A stretch of 64,000 nucleotides of DNA from Panaeolus papilionaceus (taxonomy: Eukaryota; Basidiomycota; Agaricomycetes; Agaricales): positions 434,001 through 498,000 of the forward strand of contig JADNRZ010000006.1 in assembly GCA_015501605.1 (NCBI GenBank), read 5' to 3'. The stretch's first letter is position 1; each line of letters starts with the position of its first letter. Positions 36,701 through 48,370 of the stretch are shown one piece after another. The notes below the pieces were generated by a model. That model was not told the DNA's origin. It made no database searches and saw only the letters and a program-made list of their open reading frames with translations. Position numbers and translations under genes: made by a program.

Positions 36701-38596
36701 TGGAGGCACTCATTCGAGGACCTCCCGTATCCTCCAAGGATGTCCCGTCAACAGAGACGAGTGAAGACGAGGATGAGCAGGGGGGAGAGGACCTTGTGGT
36801 TGATGAGGACGAAGACGGGAGGGAATCTACTAACGAGCGCAGTCGACCGAATTACGCATCTGAGGAAGAGGAGGAGGAGGAGGAGGAAGAAGACCTTTCA
36901 GAAGGTGTTGATAAAGTCAGCGCGCCCCTCGAGCCACCGAGATTGGTTAGCGAAGCATTGGGAAAGGACACATCTGAGAGCAGTGGTAGTGGTGGATCAT
37001 CGCCGGAGAATTTTCATGAGGGTAACATCTCATTCCAACAAATGGAGGCATTAGGCAGTTTTCTTCAAATCGATAGAACTGGAGATGTTGCTTTTGAGAC
37101 CGCCTATGCCAACGACGTTGCATCAGTTTCGGGAAATCCGACATTGACGTACGACAAGCCTGTCGGTTCGGATAAAGCCCCTTCCGTACCACCCACTCAA
37201 CTTCGGCAGGAATCAGAAGAAAGCGAGGATGCAATTGTCGAGGAACCTACCCCTGCTCAACCATCTGAGCCTGCCGTTGCCGATGATGAAGACGACCCTA
37301 TTGAAGAGGAAGACCCCGGCAATTCGCAGGAAAAGGTCACTCCCTCGGCGGCGACTCCAAAGAATGCCCCAACATTACAAACACGAGCTCAGAAAGCGAG
37401 CAAGGGAGGTGACGAGGCTAGTTCTCATCCAGCTGTTGTTGCAGAAGACACCCCCCTTGGGAGGTCTACGAGAAAGAAAGGCGCCCTCACACCGATCTCG
37501 GAGCTACCGATCCCCCCTCATCCAGGCGTACGGGTTATTAAACCACCACTCGTGGTATGTTACATATTGATTTATGAAAGTGTTCCAAGCTCTGACGATT
37601 TCTTCTCAGGGAAGCCAAGCCTCGTCCAAAACATCAGCCAAGACACCAGCTCGTGGGCGTCAACGTGTGATTGTTGTCGCAGAGGAAATCCGAGTAGACG
37701 AAACAGTTTCGACGGACCCACCAGCTAGGGTAACACGCCGGTCGTTACGTTCTGCTGTTACTGGCACATCAGTGGTTTCCACTCCCGTCCAACGCGGTAC
37801 CAATACCAATGCTCAACTTGCCTTGGAACATGAAGAGGAAGACGGCGCAGAAGTTCCGAGGACAAGGCCTAGAACAAGACTTCAGCGCCCGACTTCTACT
37901 CAACCTGAGGCTACACCTACGAACCCCGGATCCAAAACATCAAAGCCAACCTCGAAGGCAAATGGAAACAAAATTCCTGCGAAGCCGTCAAGTAAAGCTC
38001 CGGCTGCTTCGAACAAGAAACAACAGGGTTTCGAGCAATCACTTGACCAGGAACTGGATACTGCTTTAGGTACTCAAGTTGCAGATGACACAGTTGTGGG
38101 TTCTTGGATGACTCTTCCAGAGTCACAGGGGAGAGATTCCCAAACGATGACTGACACTAATGAGATGACGGATGAACTTCTTCCCAGCTCAAATCCTTTC
38201 ACCGGATCTTCACAAAACCCTCTGTTCTTACATTCGGAGACGCAACAGTCATTGCCCTATTCTCAACACCCAGACGTAACGACGAAAGAAGCGGGATCAC
38301 CCAATGAATCTGACGAAGAGAACGAAGTCGAGGCGGTCATACAATCTGCACCTATAAGCGCCCCGAGATATCGCGGACTGACAGAACTGCGAGGCGTCAA
38401 GAATTTTTCGAAACCTACACTCCGACCCGCTAGATTTGAACAAAAGCCAGTTCATGATCTTTATGGTCGATCGGGCAAGGATTCGGATTCGTCGGATGGA
38501 TCGGACTCGAGCGACTCGGAAGCCGAAGGAAATGGGATAGAGTCTCATATTCCCGAATCAAGGAGAGCAGGTGGACAGACCACGAGACGAAAGTAA
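33793..38596 (+). CDS. Large disordered nuclear-type protein with PB1-like N terminus and CCHC knuckle
   Basis: Ten exons (33793..33883, 33939..34052, 34106..34221, 34272..35277, 35331..35360, 35418..35492, 35540..35581, 35643..35720, 35777..37554, 37610..38596) give 1,438 residues. The first 85 residues look like a ubiquitin/PB1-type fold (RVTYDAETRTFDRLF, EMRAVIRKKMSLPDTVKLRL, IDLEDDDDFEAFA, TVRVVFG). A long Lys/Glu/Ser/Pro-rich stretch with many nuclear-localisation-like clusters (KRKRKKKKK, KKSKKRLR) follows. Near residue 628 sits a zinc knuckle, CPYCDTTPYHYRSKC (CX2CX5HX4C), with a short coiled segment after it (LEARIQQLE). Next come acidic runs near residue 880 and a Ser/Asp tail. The coilin-like order (ubiquitin fold first, disordered body) is noted but not proven. 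Function unknown; nuclear scaffold is a guess. Confidence 0.8.
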
Positions 38597-38891
38597 AATT
38601 AATTTTTATGGTTTTTATTTATTTATTGGCAATGCTGTCGAATGATTTTGCTCATCTAGTTAAACTTGTACATTTTGAACTTCAGTCTAATTCTTTTGTA
38701 GCAACACCAGTTCGATTCAAAGAAAGGAACCAACATTCATCAATGTGACTTGACCTCGTGCTTGATTAAGTAAGCGATGGAGATTTAAAAAAAAAAAGTT
38801 GTGGGACAATTAAGAGGAAATATCGATCTTGTTCAAATACCACCACCTTCCCGCTTTTTCTTGACTCAACTAGGAGCTACCCTCCAAGTTC

Positions 38892-39038
38892 ATGATCTTC
38901 ACTCAGAACACTAGAGACGAGTTAGTATTCATTTTCTTAATCTTTTTTTCTTCATTTTACTGATTCTTCTCTCTTTCTATCTTCGCTGTCGTCGTCGACA
39001 GTTATCTTAGTGACCTCGTTTTCTCACTTCTCAACTGA
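38892..39038 (+). promoter_or_regulatory. Spliced uORF encoding an arginine attenuator peptide (AAP)
   Basis: Two pieces, 38892..38920 and 39002..39038, joined over an 81-nt intron (GTTAGT donor, GACAG acceptor), encode a 21-residue peptide whose end reads DDYLSDLVFSLLN-stop. This matches the conserved core and length of the fungal AAP (DYLSDHLWRALN in Neurospora, DYISDHIWK in yeast) that stalls ribosomes in high arginine and represses CPA1/arg-2. The key Asp of the motif is residue 10; its codon is split by the intron. The stop lies 30 nt before the CPA1 start. Without splicing, the uORF would read a different 23-residue peptide ending at a TGA inside the intron, without the motif. Confidence 0.85.
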
Positions 39039-39068
39039 AGTCGACATCAACACAAAGACCAGTCCAGC

Positions 39069-40561
39069 ATGTTCATTCGCCATATTATTCGGGTTCCTGC
39101 CCTCTATCGTGGGTTGGCTACCCATGCAGGCCCCGCTTTCTCAACCCCAGCGACACTCCACCTTAAGACAGGCCAGTCGTTCTATGGGAAGTCCTTCGGT
39201 GTTCCCAAGAGCATTTTCGGCGAAACTGTTTTCTCAACCTCAATCACTTCATGTATGCATCCTCGCCATTCCTTCTTTTTCCTTTCTCCCTTGTCCGCAG
39301 CTCGCTAACTCCTAAATTTATTTATAGACACCGAGTCAATGACTGACCCCTCCTACCGTGGCCAAATCTTGGTCTTCACAACTCCCATGATTGGCAACTA
39401 CGGTGTTCCTCACAATACCGCCCCATATGATTCACAGGACGTTGGTGTTGTCCTCGAGTCCCAAAATATCCAATGTGCCGGTGTTATTGTCGGCGACCTT
39501 GCCGAAAAATTCTCGCACTACAAGGCTGTCGAGTCCTTGCATTCATGGTGTACCCGAAACAACGTGCCTGGAATTACTGGTGTCGATACCCGTGCTATCA
39601 CTCGCCTCTTACGTGATCAGGGTACGACTCTCGGTCGTATCGCTGTGGGCTCTGATGCCTCGGCACCTATTCCTGACCAATCAGAGTTTTGGGATCCATC
39701 CAAAGAAAATCTAGTTGATCAGGTATCTACCAAGGTCCCCTACCAGTTGAACCCAACCGGTAATATCAAGGTCGCCGTCCTTGATTTTGGTGTAAAGGCC
39801 AACATTCTTCGCTCCCTTGTCCGTCAGGGTGCCGCCGTGACAGTCTTCCCATGGAATTATGACTTCAACGCCGTCAGGGATCAATACGACGGCCTTTTCT
39901 TGACCAACGGCCCAGGTGACCCCTCCCACTGCATGGAAGCCGCCCTCAAGTTGCGCCCCACTTTGCAAGAATGGACTAAGCCTGTTTTCGGCATCTGCAT
40001 GGGTCATCAAATCATTGGTATGGCAGCTGGATTGGACGCATATCGCATGACTTTTGGAAATCGAGGCCACAATCAGCCTGTTCTGGCACTTGCTTCATCT
40101 GGTTCCATCAAGGCTGGTCGTGTCTATGTTACAAGGTTTGTCGATTATTCGTTTCTTTGCGATGGTTTTTGGGCTAATAATGGATTACAGCCAAAACCAT
40201 CAATATGCTCTGAAGTTGCAAGATCCTTTCCCTCAAGGATGGGAACCCTTCTTCATCAACTGCAATGATTCATCAGTGGAAGGCATCAAGTCCACTGACG
40301 AGTCTGGAAAGAAGGTGTGGGGTGTTCAGTTCCATCCCGAAAGTGCTGGTGGTCCTCTGGATACTATCGAGGTTTGTGGAGTGATTCTCGTTCACTCTTC
40401 CCCGTTGCTGACCTTCGGTTCTCACTTAGATGTTCACGGACTTTGTCGAGTCCTGCCGCGCACATAAGGCTGAGTTTGAGACCACATCAAATCCTCTTCA
40501 AAAGACTGTTGAGCCAGTGGAAATCCCTGTTAAGCGACATGCTGTTGCGGCTACCGCTTAA
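39069..40561 (+). CDS. CPA1: Arginine-specific carbamoyl-phosphate synthetase, small (glutaminase) subunit
   Basis: Four exons (39069..39252, 39328..40135, 40191..40371, 40430..40561) give 434 residues. The protein supplies ammonia from glutamine to the large CPSase chain for arginine synthesis. The N terminus (MFIRHIIRVPALYRG) is a likely mitochondrial presequence. The CPSase small-chain domain follows (FGETVFSTS, TTPMIGNYGVP, GITGVDTRAITRLLRDQG). Next is a class I glutaminase domain with nucleophile Cys in FGICMGHQIIGMAAG and the His-Glu pair in VQFHPESAGGP. The uORF directly upstream implies translational attenuation by arginine, which marks this as the arginine enzyme and not a CAD/URA2 domain. 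Confidence 0.96.
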
Positions 40562-40828
40562 TGTTCCCACTTGGTCCATAAACTCACTATCTACTTAATT
40601 TTGTCTTGTACTTTTATCTACTTTGTACCATTGGAAACACATGCATTAAATAGGATTATCCTTTGTATATTGCGACTAGATTAAGTGAGGCCACAAAAAA
40701 AATGCATCTGAATAAAAAGTTCGCGTTAGGAATATCCTCAGTACGAGAGAAAAATGCGACATTGGATTTGAGATTACTATTTTTATCGACTTTGTCCACT
40801 ACCACCACCATCGTTACCTTTTGCCACC

Positions 40829-42526
40829 ATGAACTTCCTCGACCCATATGATATAGCGCGATCTACAACACCTGTTCCTCCTACACAAGAGCAACAACCT
40901 TCATTGAATGAGGAAGTGAACCAAGTCATAGGACAATTCAGTCGGTTTTGGGGAGGATTCAAGAAGCAGGTATGAATGCTCATTCAATAAACCTACTTGA
41001 TGCCATGCTCACTCATTTGTAGAGCCAAACTGCCATCGAAACTGCCCGTAAAGACTTCAACGAAGTTGTGGTGCAGGCTCAGAAGGAGCTATCCAAGTTG
41101 ACCTTAGCTGAAGATGCTCAGGGGACTTCCACTACGACACCATCGCCAGAATCTAATAACCCGACACCTTCTTCTGGGAACCCTGAATCCGAAGTGACAA
41201 CCTCTAAGTCTGATCCGAATGCCAAACCCGTTGAAGAGCAGGTATCAACATCAACAGCTGCTGGTACTGAAACCCCTCGGGCGACCCCTTCGACAAGCAC
41301 CCAGGGGTTATTCGCTCGCCTTCAAGCTGCACTTCCTCCCAACGTCGTTGCGACAGTGCAAAGCAACATCCCCGAGTCTCTGAAGCATGCATCCGAGAAC
41401 ATTGACCTCAATCAAATTCGAACGAACCTTCTTACCGAATTCCAGAGAGTTCAAGGAGTCACTCGCGCACAGGCGGAGGAGTATGTGCACAAGAGCGAAA
41501 CCCTACTTCGAGATGCTGTAAAGGAGGCTGGTGAGGTGCTGAGAGAAGCAGTCAAGATTGTTCCTCCAGAGGAGGGAGGAGTATCTGCTAGCGGTTCTGG
41601 GCTGATGTGGGATGGCACTGATATGTGGATGTTACCCTATGACACGAGCGAGTCAACGACATCGTCCTCTTCGAAAGACAAGGAGGGATCAAGGGGTATA
41701 CTTGAGTCTCAAAATGCTGTGGCGAGCCGTGCGGAGGCACTAGTACGTCGACTGAAGTGCGATCCCTCCATTCTTCGACATGATCCGGAGGTCGAAGAGG
41801 GTGCAAAGGAACAGTATGCAAAGTGGCGGGAGGTTGATGTAGAAACAAAGGATGGTGGGCTTGATGGCGGCGAATGGAAGGCAAAGATCTCTACGGCCTT
41901 GGAAGAAACTGATGGAGAGTTGTTGAAACAAACCTTTAATACCCTTGGTATGTTGGAACATTGAAGGTCGATGCGTCTATTCTGACCATAATATCTTATA
42001 GTGCCATCCGAGATGTCAGAATCAACATTCTGGTTACGGTACTTCTTCAGAGCGCACCAGATCCACATTGAACAAGAAAAGCGCAAGGCTCTCATTCACA
42101 GTTCGTTTCTTCATCAGAGTGCATTAATCTGCTATTCACCCTGATAAATTTAAAACAGGCACAGCGGAGAACGACGATGATTTCAGTTGGGAAGATGATG
42201 AAGACGAAACTTCACCAACGACAACGAAGCCCCCCATTAACTCGACCCTAGAGATTCCTCAGGTACAGCTCATTTAAGATTGTTTCATCTACCAAATTAA
42301 CAGAAGGTTGCAGACACGCAAGAGCAAAGATGATAGTTCCGAACTCCCACAACTCGGGACCAGTACAACACCCAGCCCCCACATTAGTCGCGATAACAGT
42401 TTCGATGTAATCTCTTCCAATGTCAGTCTTGCTGGCGATGAGAAACCAGTTAGCTCAGGGGCTGGTAAGCCAACTCCTCCCAAAGACGACGACGACGACG
42501 ACAGCGGTGATAGCGACTGGGAATAA
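40829..42526 (+). CDS. BSD-domain protein, Dos2-like
   Basis: Five exons (40829..40969, 41023..41947, 42002..42100, 42159..42262, 42314..42526) give 493 residues. The N terminus has an amphipathic helix region (VNQVIGQFSRFWGGFKKQ). The centre is Ser/Thr/Pro-rich. Between residues of about 280 and 380 there is a helical unit closing with a BSD-domain signature (LVPSEMSESTFWLRYFFRA). The C terminus is acidic (DDDFSWEDDEDE, and a final run of Asp ending SDWE). The layout resembles the yeast BSD protein Dos2. Function is not well known; roles in Golgi/endosomal or ubiquitin pathways are speculative. The last acceptor (TTGCAG before 42314) was chosen over a nearer one that leads to an early stop. 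Confidence 0.82.
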
Positions 42527-42825
42527 GAGCGCTGCCTTCATTTTCGGTTCCTTACATTACCACCTGTACCACTAGTACCTTTTTCTTCCCTTTAGACGCT
42601 TCCACAAGGTCGAGCGCCTTTTCACGTCTAGTTAGCTATCCCTTATTTGGCATTCAGTATCCTCGTTCCAGCAATTGGAGAATAACTTTTTTGCGTTAGG
42701 CCTTGTCGTAATTTGACATTATAATACATCATACAAGTCGTGATAACGAAACTGCAGAAATGAAGTAACTACATTGACATCAGAACCCCAAGAGAGATAA
42801 TCGTGAAAAAATGAAGACAGCTACT

Positions 42826-44652
42826 TTAGATGGTATAGTAGAAGTTGGGCGTATTTTCGAGTGGGCCACGCTGACCAGCACGGTACTGGCGGTTGCGGCG
42901 AGTGAACAGCCAGGTGGTGTAAGCCAGGCATGCAAGCATAGCGAATTGACAGGCGATAGTAGCCCAGATACCAGGTAGATATCTGGGTTTATCTACTTGG
43001 CGGTAGACCATAGTTGCAAAGATACCACCAATGCCCCCAGCAGCGACAACAATTGCACTGGACACAGCGCGCTTGGAATGTGAGGTGATGTTGTTTGCAT
43101 TCTGTAGCGGGACGTTGAATTACTGTACGAAACGATGTAGCGCGTGACCGAAATTCAAACTCACATATGCAAGAACACCTGGAACACAGCCAGAAGCGCC
43201 AGCGTTTACTAAAAACAGACCAAAGTACCTGGCGCCTTGGTTATTCGAGTAGCCGGTGATGAAAAGGCCAACAAGACAGATCACGTTTTGAACGGCAAGC
43301 CACAGAGCACGGCGTTGAGTCTTGTCAGACAAGTATGCGAAGAAGAAGCAAGACATGGCCTGGCCGTATACGACATGAGTTGCACTACTCAGAAGACATG
43401 ATTTGACAGACTTACAGCGAAAACATAAGGGGGTGCTGTCAGAAGAAGCGACATCTTGACGTCGTAGCCCATGGTGCCGAGAATGATAGTGATGAAGAAT
43501 CCAATGGCGTAGGCTGGCATGGTCGAACACATGAACATGAGTGCCATAATCCAAACGACGGGATCCGCCATGTGTTGAAGAACTTTGGCTCCGGTGGTCT
43601 TGTCGGGAAGCGAATCACCACGATCAGCCTCAACACGATCAAGGATCATCTAGTGAACAGTTCAGCCCATGGTGGTTTCTGTTGCATTTAAGGGACCCAC
43701 CTTGGTCTGTTCTGGAGTCAAGAATTTGCTCTTGCTAGGGAAATCGGGGACAAACAACCATGTAATGATTCCCAAAACAATGGTGACGATGCCTTCAATG
43801 ACGAAAATCCAAGCCCACCCGCCCAATCCACCTTTGCCATTTAATTGAGCGAGTCCATATGCAAGAATCGAGCTGAAACCTCCGAGAACGATTGAGACGA
43901 GATAGAAAACTGCCAATCGTTTCTGAACTTCGTGACGTTTGTACCATGTGGTAATGATAAACACCAGAGCTGGGAAAAATCCAGCCTAAGAGTATTGGTT
44001 AGATGATGCGTACATGGTAGAGTTGATCAAGTCCGCGAACCTCGAAAACGCCAAGCCAAATACGGCAGAAGACGAGCCATCCCCATGTTGGAACGAAACC
44101 CATACCAAGTTGGGCAACACCCCAACCAACGACGCAAATAGTGAGCCAAGTACGAGCGCCCAACCATTGCAAAATGACGTTGCCCGGAATTTGTCTATCA
44201 ACAACGCAATACGAGTGAGAATGGAGAGTAAACAAACAATAGTTTGGGGCTTACAGTAGAATATATGGAATGAAGTAGATCATCGATGCAATACTGTAAC
44301 GTTCACCCAGATATAGTTTCTAAAACGAGAGTGAACATCGATATATGACGCTGAACATAGGCAACTTACAAGATCGAGTTCCATACCAGCGATCCTAGCA
44401 ATGCCGAGATTCGTGCGGTCGATGAGAGCGACTGAGTATAGAAGACCAAGGAGAGGTAACATCCTCCAGTCAATGAGTCGCCTTTGGGTAAGTCAGTAAA
44501 TATGAACTTGAGCGACAATGTCGAAATACGAACAACGTCCTCCTCACGAAGTCGGGGTCGTAATGAGCATCGATAGGGACGGTTGGCTGCTCATGCTTCT
44601 CGATGTCCTCAGTTTTGAGATCAGCACTGTGTTTGGAGTCGGACGTGCTCAT
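42826..44652 (-). CDS. MFS transporter, Dal5/Tna1 anion:cation symporter family
   Basis: Eight exons (44652..44534, 44481..44370, 44319..44255, 44194..44041, 43985..43701, 43649..43416, 43359..43165, 43101..42826) give 479 residues with about 12 helices. Typical family motifs are RRLIDWRMLPLL-like RTLRLIDWRMLPLLGLLYSV, DRTNLGIARI, IPYILLQIPGNVILQWLGAR, CRIWLGVFEAGFFPAL, and YLSDKTQRRALW in the central loop. The family takes up allantoate, nicotinate, pantothenate and other organic anions; the substrate here cannot be told. The C-terminal tail is short and cytosolic. Exon 7 is read from 43359 because the nearer acceptors give stops. Confidence 0.9.
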
Positions 44653-46707
44653 GATGAGGAAAAGTAAGGATGGAGTAGCGACGACTTGAAGGGACAGGAA
44701 ATGAAAGTGGGGGCCTTATATACATTAGAACATTGACAGACAGGGAACGCGCCAAGAGAAGGTGATTGGACAAAAGCTGCGTTGCGAAAATTCATTCTGA
44801 ACAGGAGTTTACCACCTTCAGGCACGATTCGAGATCATCAGACTCTGGAACCGTCCACTCCGCCACTTTCACTCCATGTGCATTGTGCAACCGAGATCTG
44901 AAAATCGGTCACCAGACCTATACCATCATCTCCATTCAATACAGTCAATTTTACCCTTTTTCAAATAGAGATATCGAACAAACCGTTTCGTGAAGAGCTT
45001 GAATGCGTCTCTGTCAAATTTGTGTCCGAGTGGGATATTTCTCTTTCATTCAAACCTATCAAAATGATGAACAGGAGGAATATAACGTGAAAATTCTATA
45101 CCTGGGAATTGAAGGGATGTGCTCACCTTCAGGCTTCTAGGCATCTAGGGGTGACTATGCTTGTGTGTACTCTACACTCCAATCATCGTAACACTAAAGA
45201 GATTATCTGTGTCAACAGCAACGCCAAAAGTCGGGAGTCTAGGTGTGGGGAAAGCTGAAGAAACTCTTCGCTGCCGGCGTCAAATGATCTGTTGTGTTGT
45301 TGGCTTTCAAGTTGCCCCCATCACAGTGCCCACATACATAAATCAGTTTCACATGGGCGCATATCAAACGCCGGTATTTGACTCTTTGCGAACTATGTAC
45401 ATGAGCACAACTGAGCGCTGCAGCCAAGCAGTGAGGTGTCTAGGGGACTCGAAAAGAATCCTTGTTTCTTATCCATCTAAGTTTGGAATGCTGATGTAAA
45501 TTGTGATCGAGACCCCAAAAAATTTTCATAACAAAGGGTAGGCAACTGTTGGTAACACCTCTTGGGGTTGGCCTTTTAAGGAGTCGTCTGGCACTCCTTG
45601 ATGCTGCAAGAGCCAGGGGCATGTCTCGTGCCAGTCCTAATGTATACTATGGACCTACAAGTGGCGTAGAAATAGATTCTGACGCTGATTGGCACCTTCT
45701 TAGGTTCTTTGGCGCTTCTTTTCTCGCAAAAGAGATACCCATCTCCTCGATTTTCACCCCGTATTCGGTGTGCAGGATTTGCTCCTATCAATTGTGGGGT
45801 ACAGGGGTTGCTACGGCTTAAAGTTGAGGCTAGCGATAATAAGATATCTGGTTTTATCCAAATTCACGTATGTGCCCCACTCTGAAAATGCGGGGGGCCG
45901 ACGCGGGAAACGAATCATAATTGGCTTTGTTTCTTTCCAAGACGTTCAAGGAGCTACAAAGCAGAGTTCTATGGAAAGAAAGAGTAGAGTAATAGTATTT
46001 GGTGCAAGATAAGCAAGATAACTGTACCTTTCAGCTATGATTTGGAGACAGGCTATGACACCAGTCTTTGCATATATTTTCCCATTGAATATGCTCTGAG
46101 ATCCAAGCATTGCAGATTTCGGAGTAGGGCCCTGGTATGGAAAAGGTTCGCATTGTGCTAAGAGAGTCCAAGACTCACATACGTGTGCATTCCAATTGAT
46201 GTAATTTCGTGTTGCACGGCGGTTCGCGGGCACCGACAGGTCTGGAAGAATATGGCCACTTTTTCCATTATGCACAATCGGCGCGAATAATACTTGATCT
46301 CTGCCTCTTTCGAGTTTCTGGAACAAACTTTTATATCCTATCAAAGCCTATCGCTCTGCAAGGGCAACACGCACTAGTCTTCATGCCAGTATGTTCTCCA
46401 CTGAAAACAAGCCTACCAATCCCGTGCAAATAAGGAGAGTCTTGGTCTGGAGACGCCCAATGGAAATATAATTAGAAAGTGACAGGAGGTGACGTTCTGA
46501 TACGGGTGCAATCGATGGGATCGCAGAGACGAAGTTACCCGCTATGTACTTCTCGAGAAGCCATGAAGCCAATGCACATGTGTGTGTGTGATATCTGATG
46601 ATTCTGGTTGGATGCCTGACGGAACTTATAGCTTCCTACTGGCCATGGGGTTAAGGTATTGACATTGTAGTCACGTTCACTAAGCCTAATTACAATGGCC
46701 TTGACCT
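44653..46707. other. 2-kb stretch with no resolved gene
   Basis: Upstream region of the MFS gene and downstream region of the kinase-like gene. Open frames of 60-132 codons occur on both strands. None has a recognisable motif, and attempts to chain them by introns failed. Confidence 0.45.
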
Positions 46708-47802
46708 TCAATTGATGGACTGAGCTATGCTGGAGGTAGATGAATAAAGGTTGGAAAGCCCGATTGCGCCCACTGCGGCAGCGTCGTCGATAAAGGTAAC
46801 ATGCCTAAAGACATGGCCACGTTGGGCAAGGTCATCAAGAATAAGGTTTCTATAATTTTCAATACTGACAAGGGAACCACCAAAAGATATGACACTCTCG
46901 GGTGCAGTGATGTGGCCGGATGCAGTGGTCGAACTGTTGTCTAAGAGGGTAGCAATATTCGATACCAGGTGACCTGCACCAATCTTGAGAATGCTCAAAG
47001 CCAAAGGATCTTCATCCGCAAATGCGGCTTTGAAAACCAAGGGAGGGAGGGAGGAAATCCTTTTTTCGCGTGGTAGGTCGAAAAACTTGGTACTCCCTGA
47101 AGGAGTAGAAGTGGCTTTGGGGAGCGGGTCGGCGGCATAAACACCCGTAAGCACCTCCATCACGTCCTTGACCCCGAAGCGCTCAAGTACGGCGTCTCTG
47201 AGTGCACTTGGTGGTAATGGCTGACCAGAAATCGTGGCCTTGTCCTGCTGTAAGAGTATCTGACGCAAAGTCTCGCGACCAACATCAAATCCACCGCCTT
47301 CGTCGCCGAGGATCCAACCCCATCCTCCAATACGACCCAATTCCTCAATTTTTCCATTAACTTCTTTAAAGCTAACAGCGATAGATCCTGTCCCGGCTAT
47401 TACAGCTATCGCATGATTAACGTCGGGATGCATTCGAACCGGAGCTGCCAAAAGGTGGGTGTCGTTCGCAATAGTAAGATTGGAACCGACAGGGATTCCC
47501 AACAGGGTTGACAGTGGAAGCTGTACTTTGGTGATCGCTGCAGGAGAGTCTGCACCCGAGATGCCAAACCAGGCAGCAATGAATGGGGTACTTTCATTCG
47601 ATACAGGCAAAACTGGGGAGATCGGTGTGGATTTGAGAGCTGTCGTCACAGCTTCTGTTACGGCAGCGATAAAGGCCTCCACAGATAGGTAAGTGCTATT
47701 GGAGGGACCAGCTGAGCCACGGCCAATGATTGTACCGGAGCTGTTGGTAATAGCTGCTGAGGTCTTGGTACCGCCACAATCTACACACAAGTACAACGAC
47801 AT
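46708..47802 (-). CDS. N-acetylglucosamine kinase-like protein (BadF/BadG ATPase fold)
   Basis: A single-exon frame of 364 residues, unusual here where most genes are spliced. It has the ASKHA sugar-kinase layout: phosphate-1 loop LCVDCGGTKTSAAI at residues 4-17, WFGISGADSP, adenosine/phosphate-2 region IAVIAGTGSIAVSF, the GWGWILGDEGGGFDVGRE signature, and ESVISFGGSLVSIENY near the C terminus. Family members phosphorylate GlcNAc salvaged from chitin or glycoproteins, or related amino sugars. The substrate is inferred. No signal peptide; cytosolic. Confidence 0.88.
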   Translation of the reverse strand: MSLYLCVDCGGTKTSAAITNSSGTIIGRGSAGPSNSTYLSVEAFIAAVTEAVTTALKSTPISPVLPVSNESTPFIAAWFGISGADSPAAITKVQLPLSTLLGIPVGSNLTIANDTHLLAAPVRMHPDVNHAIAVIAGTGSIAVSFKEVNGKIEELGRIGGWGWILGDEGGGFDVGRETLRQILLQQDKATISGQPLPPSALRDAVLERFGVKDVMEVLTGVYAADPLPKATSTPSGSTKFFDLPREKRISSLPPLVFKAAFADEDPLALSILKIGAGHLVSNIATLLDNSSTTASGHITAPESVISFGGSLVSIENYRNLILDDLAQRGHVFRHVTFIDDAAAVGAIGLSNLYSSTSSIAQSIN

Positions 47803-48143
47803 GTCACCTGTTAATGAATTGAGTGAATACTATTCAATCGGACCTAGAAATACATACTTGAATATGTAGTGATTATATCTGATATGAGGTGACGTGGTTC
47901 AAAGGAAGAAAGGTCTCTATCAAACGCCCAGAAGATGATACGGCGATAACTTTAGAATCAAGTTATTGCACGTGTAGCCATGACCATAGCAGGTCTTGTT
48001 AGCTAGCTTAACGGGAATTTAAAAGCCATAAGCCGAGTAAGTCTGAAGAGCGTTCAAGTCCACATATTGACAGTTAAAAGCGAATAAAGTCCATTGGGAG
48101 CCTATAAATCAGTTTGAACACCATGAGCAATATGAGGTGAAAG

Positions 48144-48273
48144 CAGTGTTGAACGGTCATGACTTTATTTGGAGAGTCATGACTGTTTGTCATTGACTAT
48201 GGTCACGACTAGTCAAAACTTTCCGTGACGGTTAGTAACTTTCGTTGACTAGTCATTGACCGGTACAACACTG
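48144..48273. mobile_element. 130-bp hAT-type MITE with 8-bp target duplication
   Basis: The element begins CAGTGTTGAACGGTCATGAC and its other end, read in reverse complement, is CAGTGTTGTACCGGTCA, so the terminal inverted repeats match over about 17-20 bases with small differences. It is flanked on both sides by the same eight bases, GGTGAAAG (48136-48143 and 48274-48281). Eight-base target duplications and CAGTG-type ends are the mark of hAT transposons. The interior is packed with short palindromes (AGTCATGACT, GACTAGTC, TGACTAGTCA) and has no coding capacity, so it is non-autonomous. Confidence 0.85.
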
Positions 48274-48370
48274 GGTGAAAGATCTGTGAACCTGCCCTAA
48301 TGATTCACACGCTCGTCAGATATTTAATACTTTACTTGACAATTTTGTTTCTTCGTGCGGCAACACGGCC

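Noticed and set aside
39010..39315. 101-codon frame overlapping the CPA1 start
   Set aside because: It is the out-of-frame shadow of the uORF, CPA1 exon 1 and intron 1.
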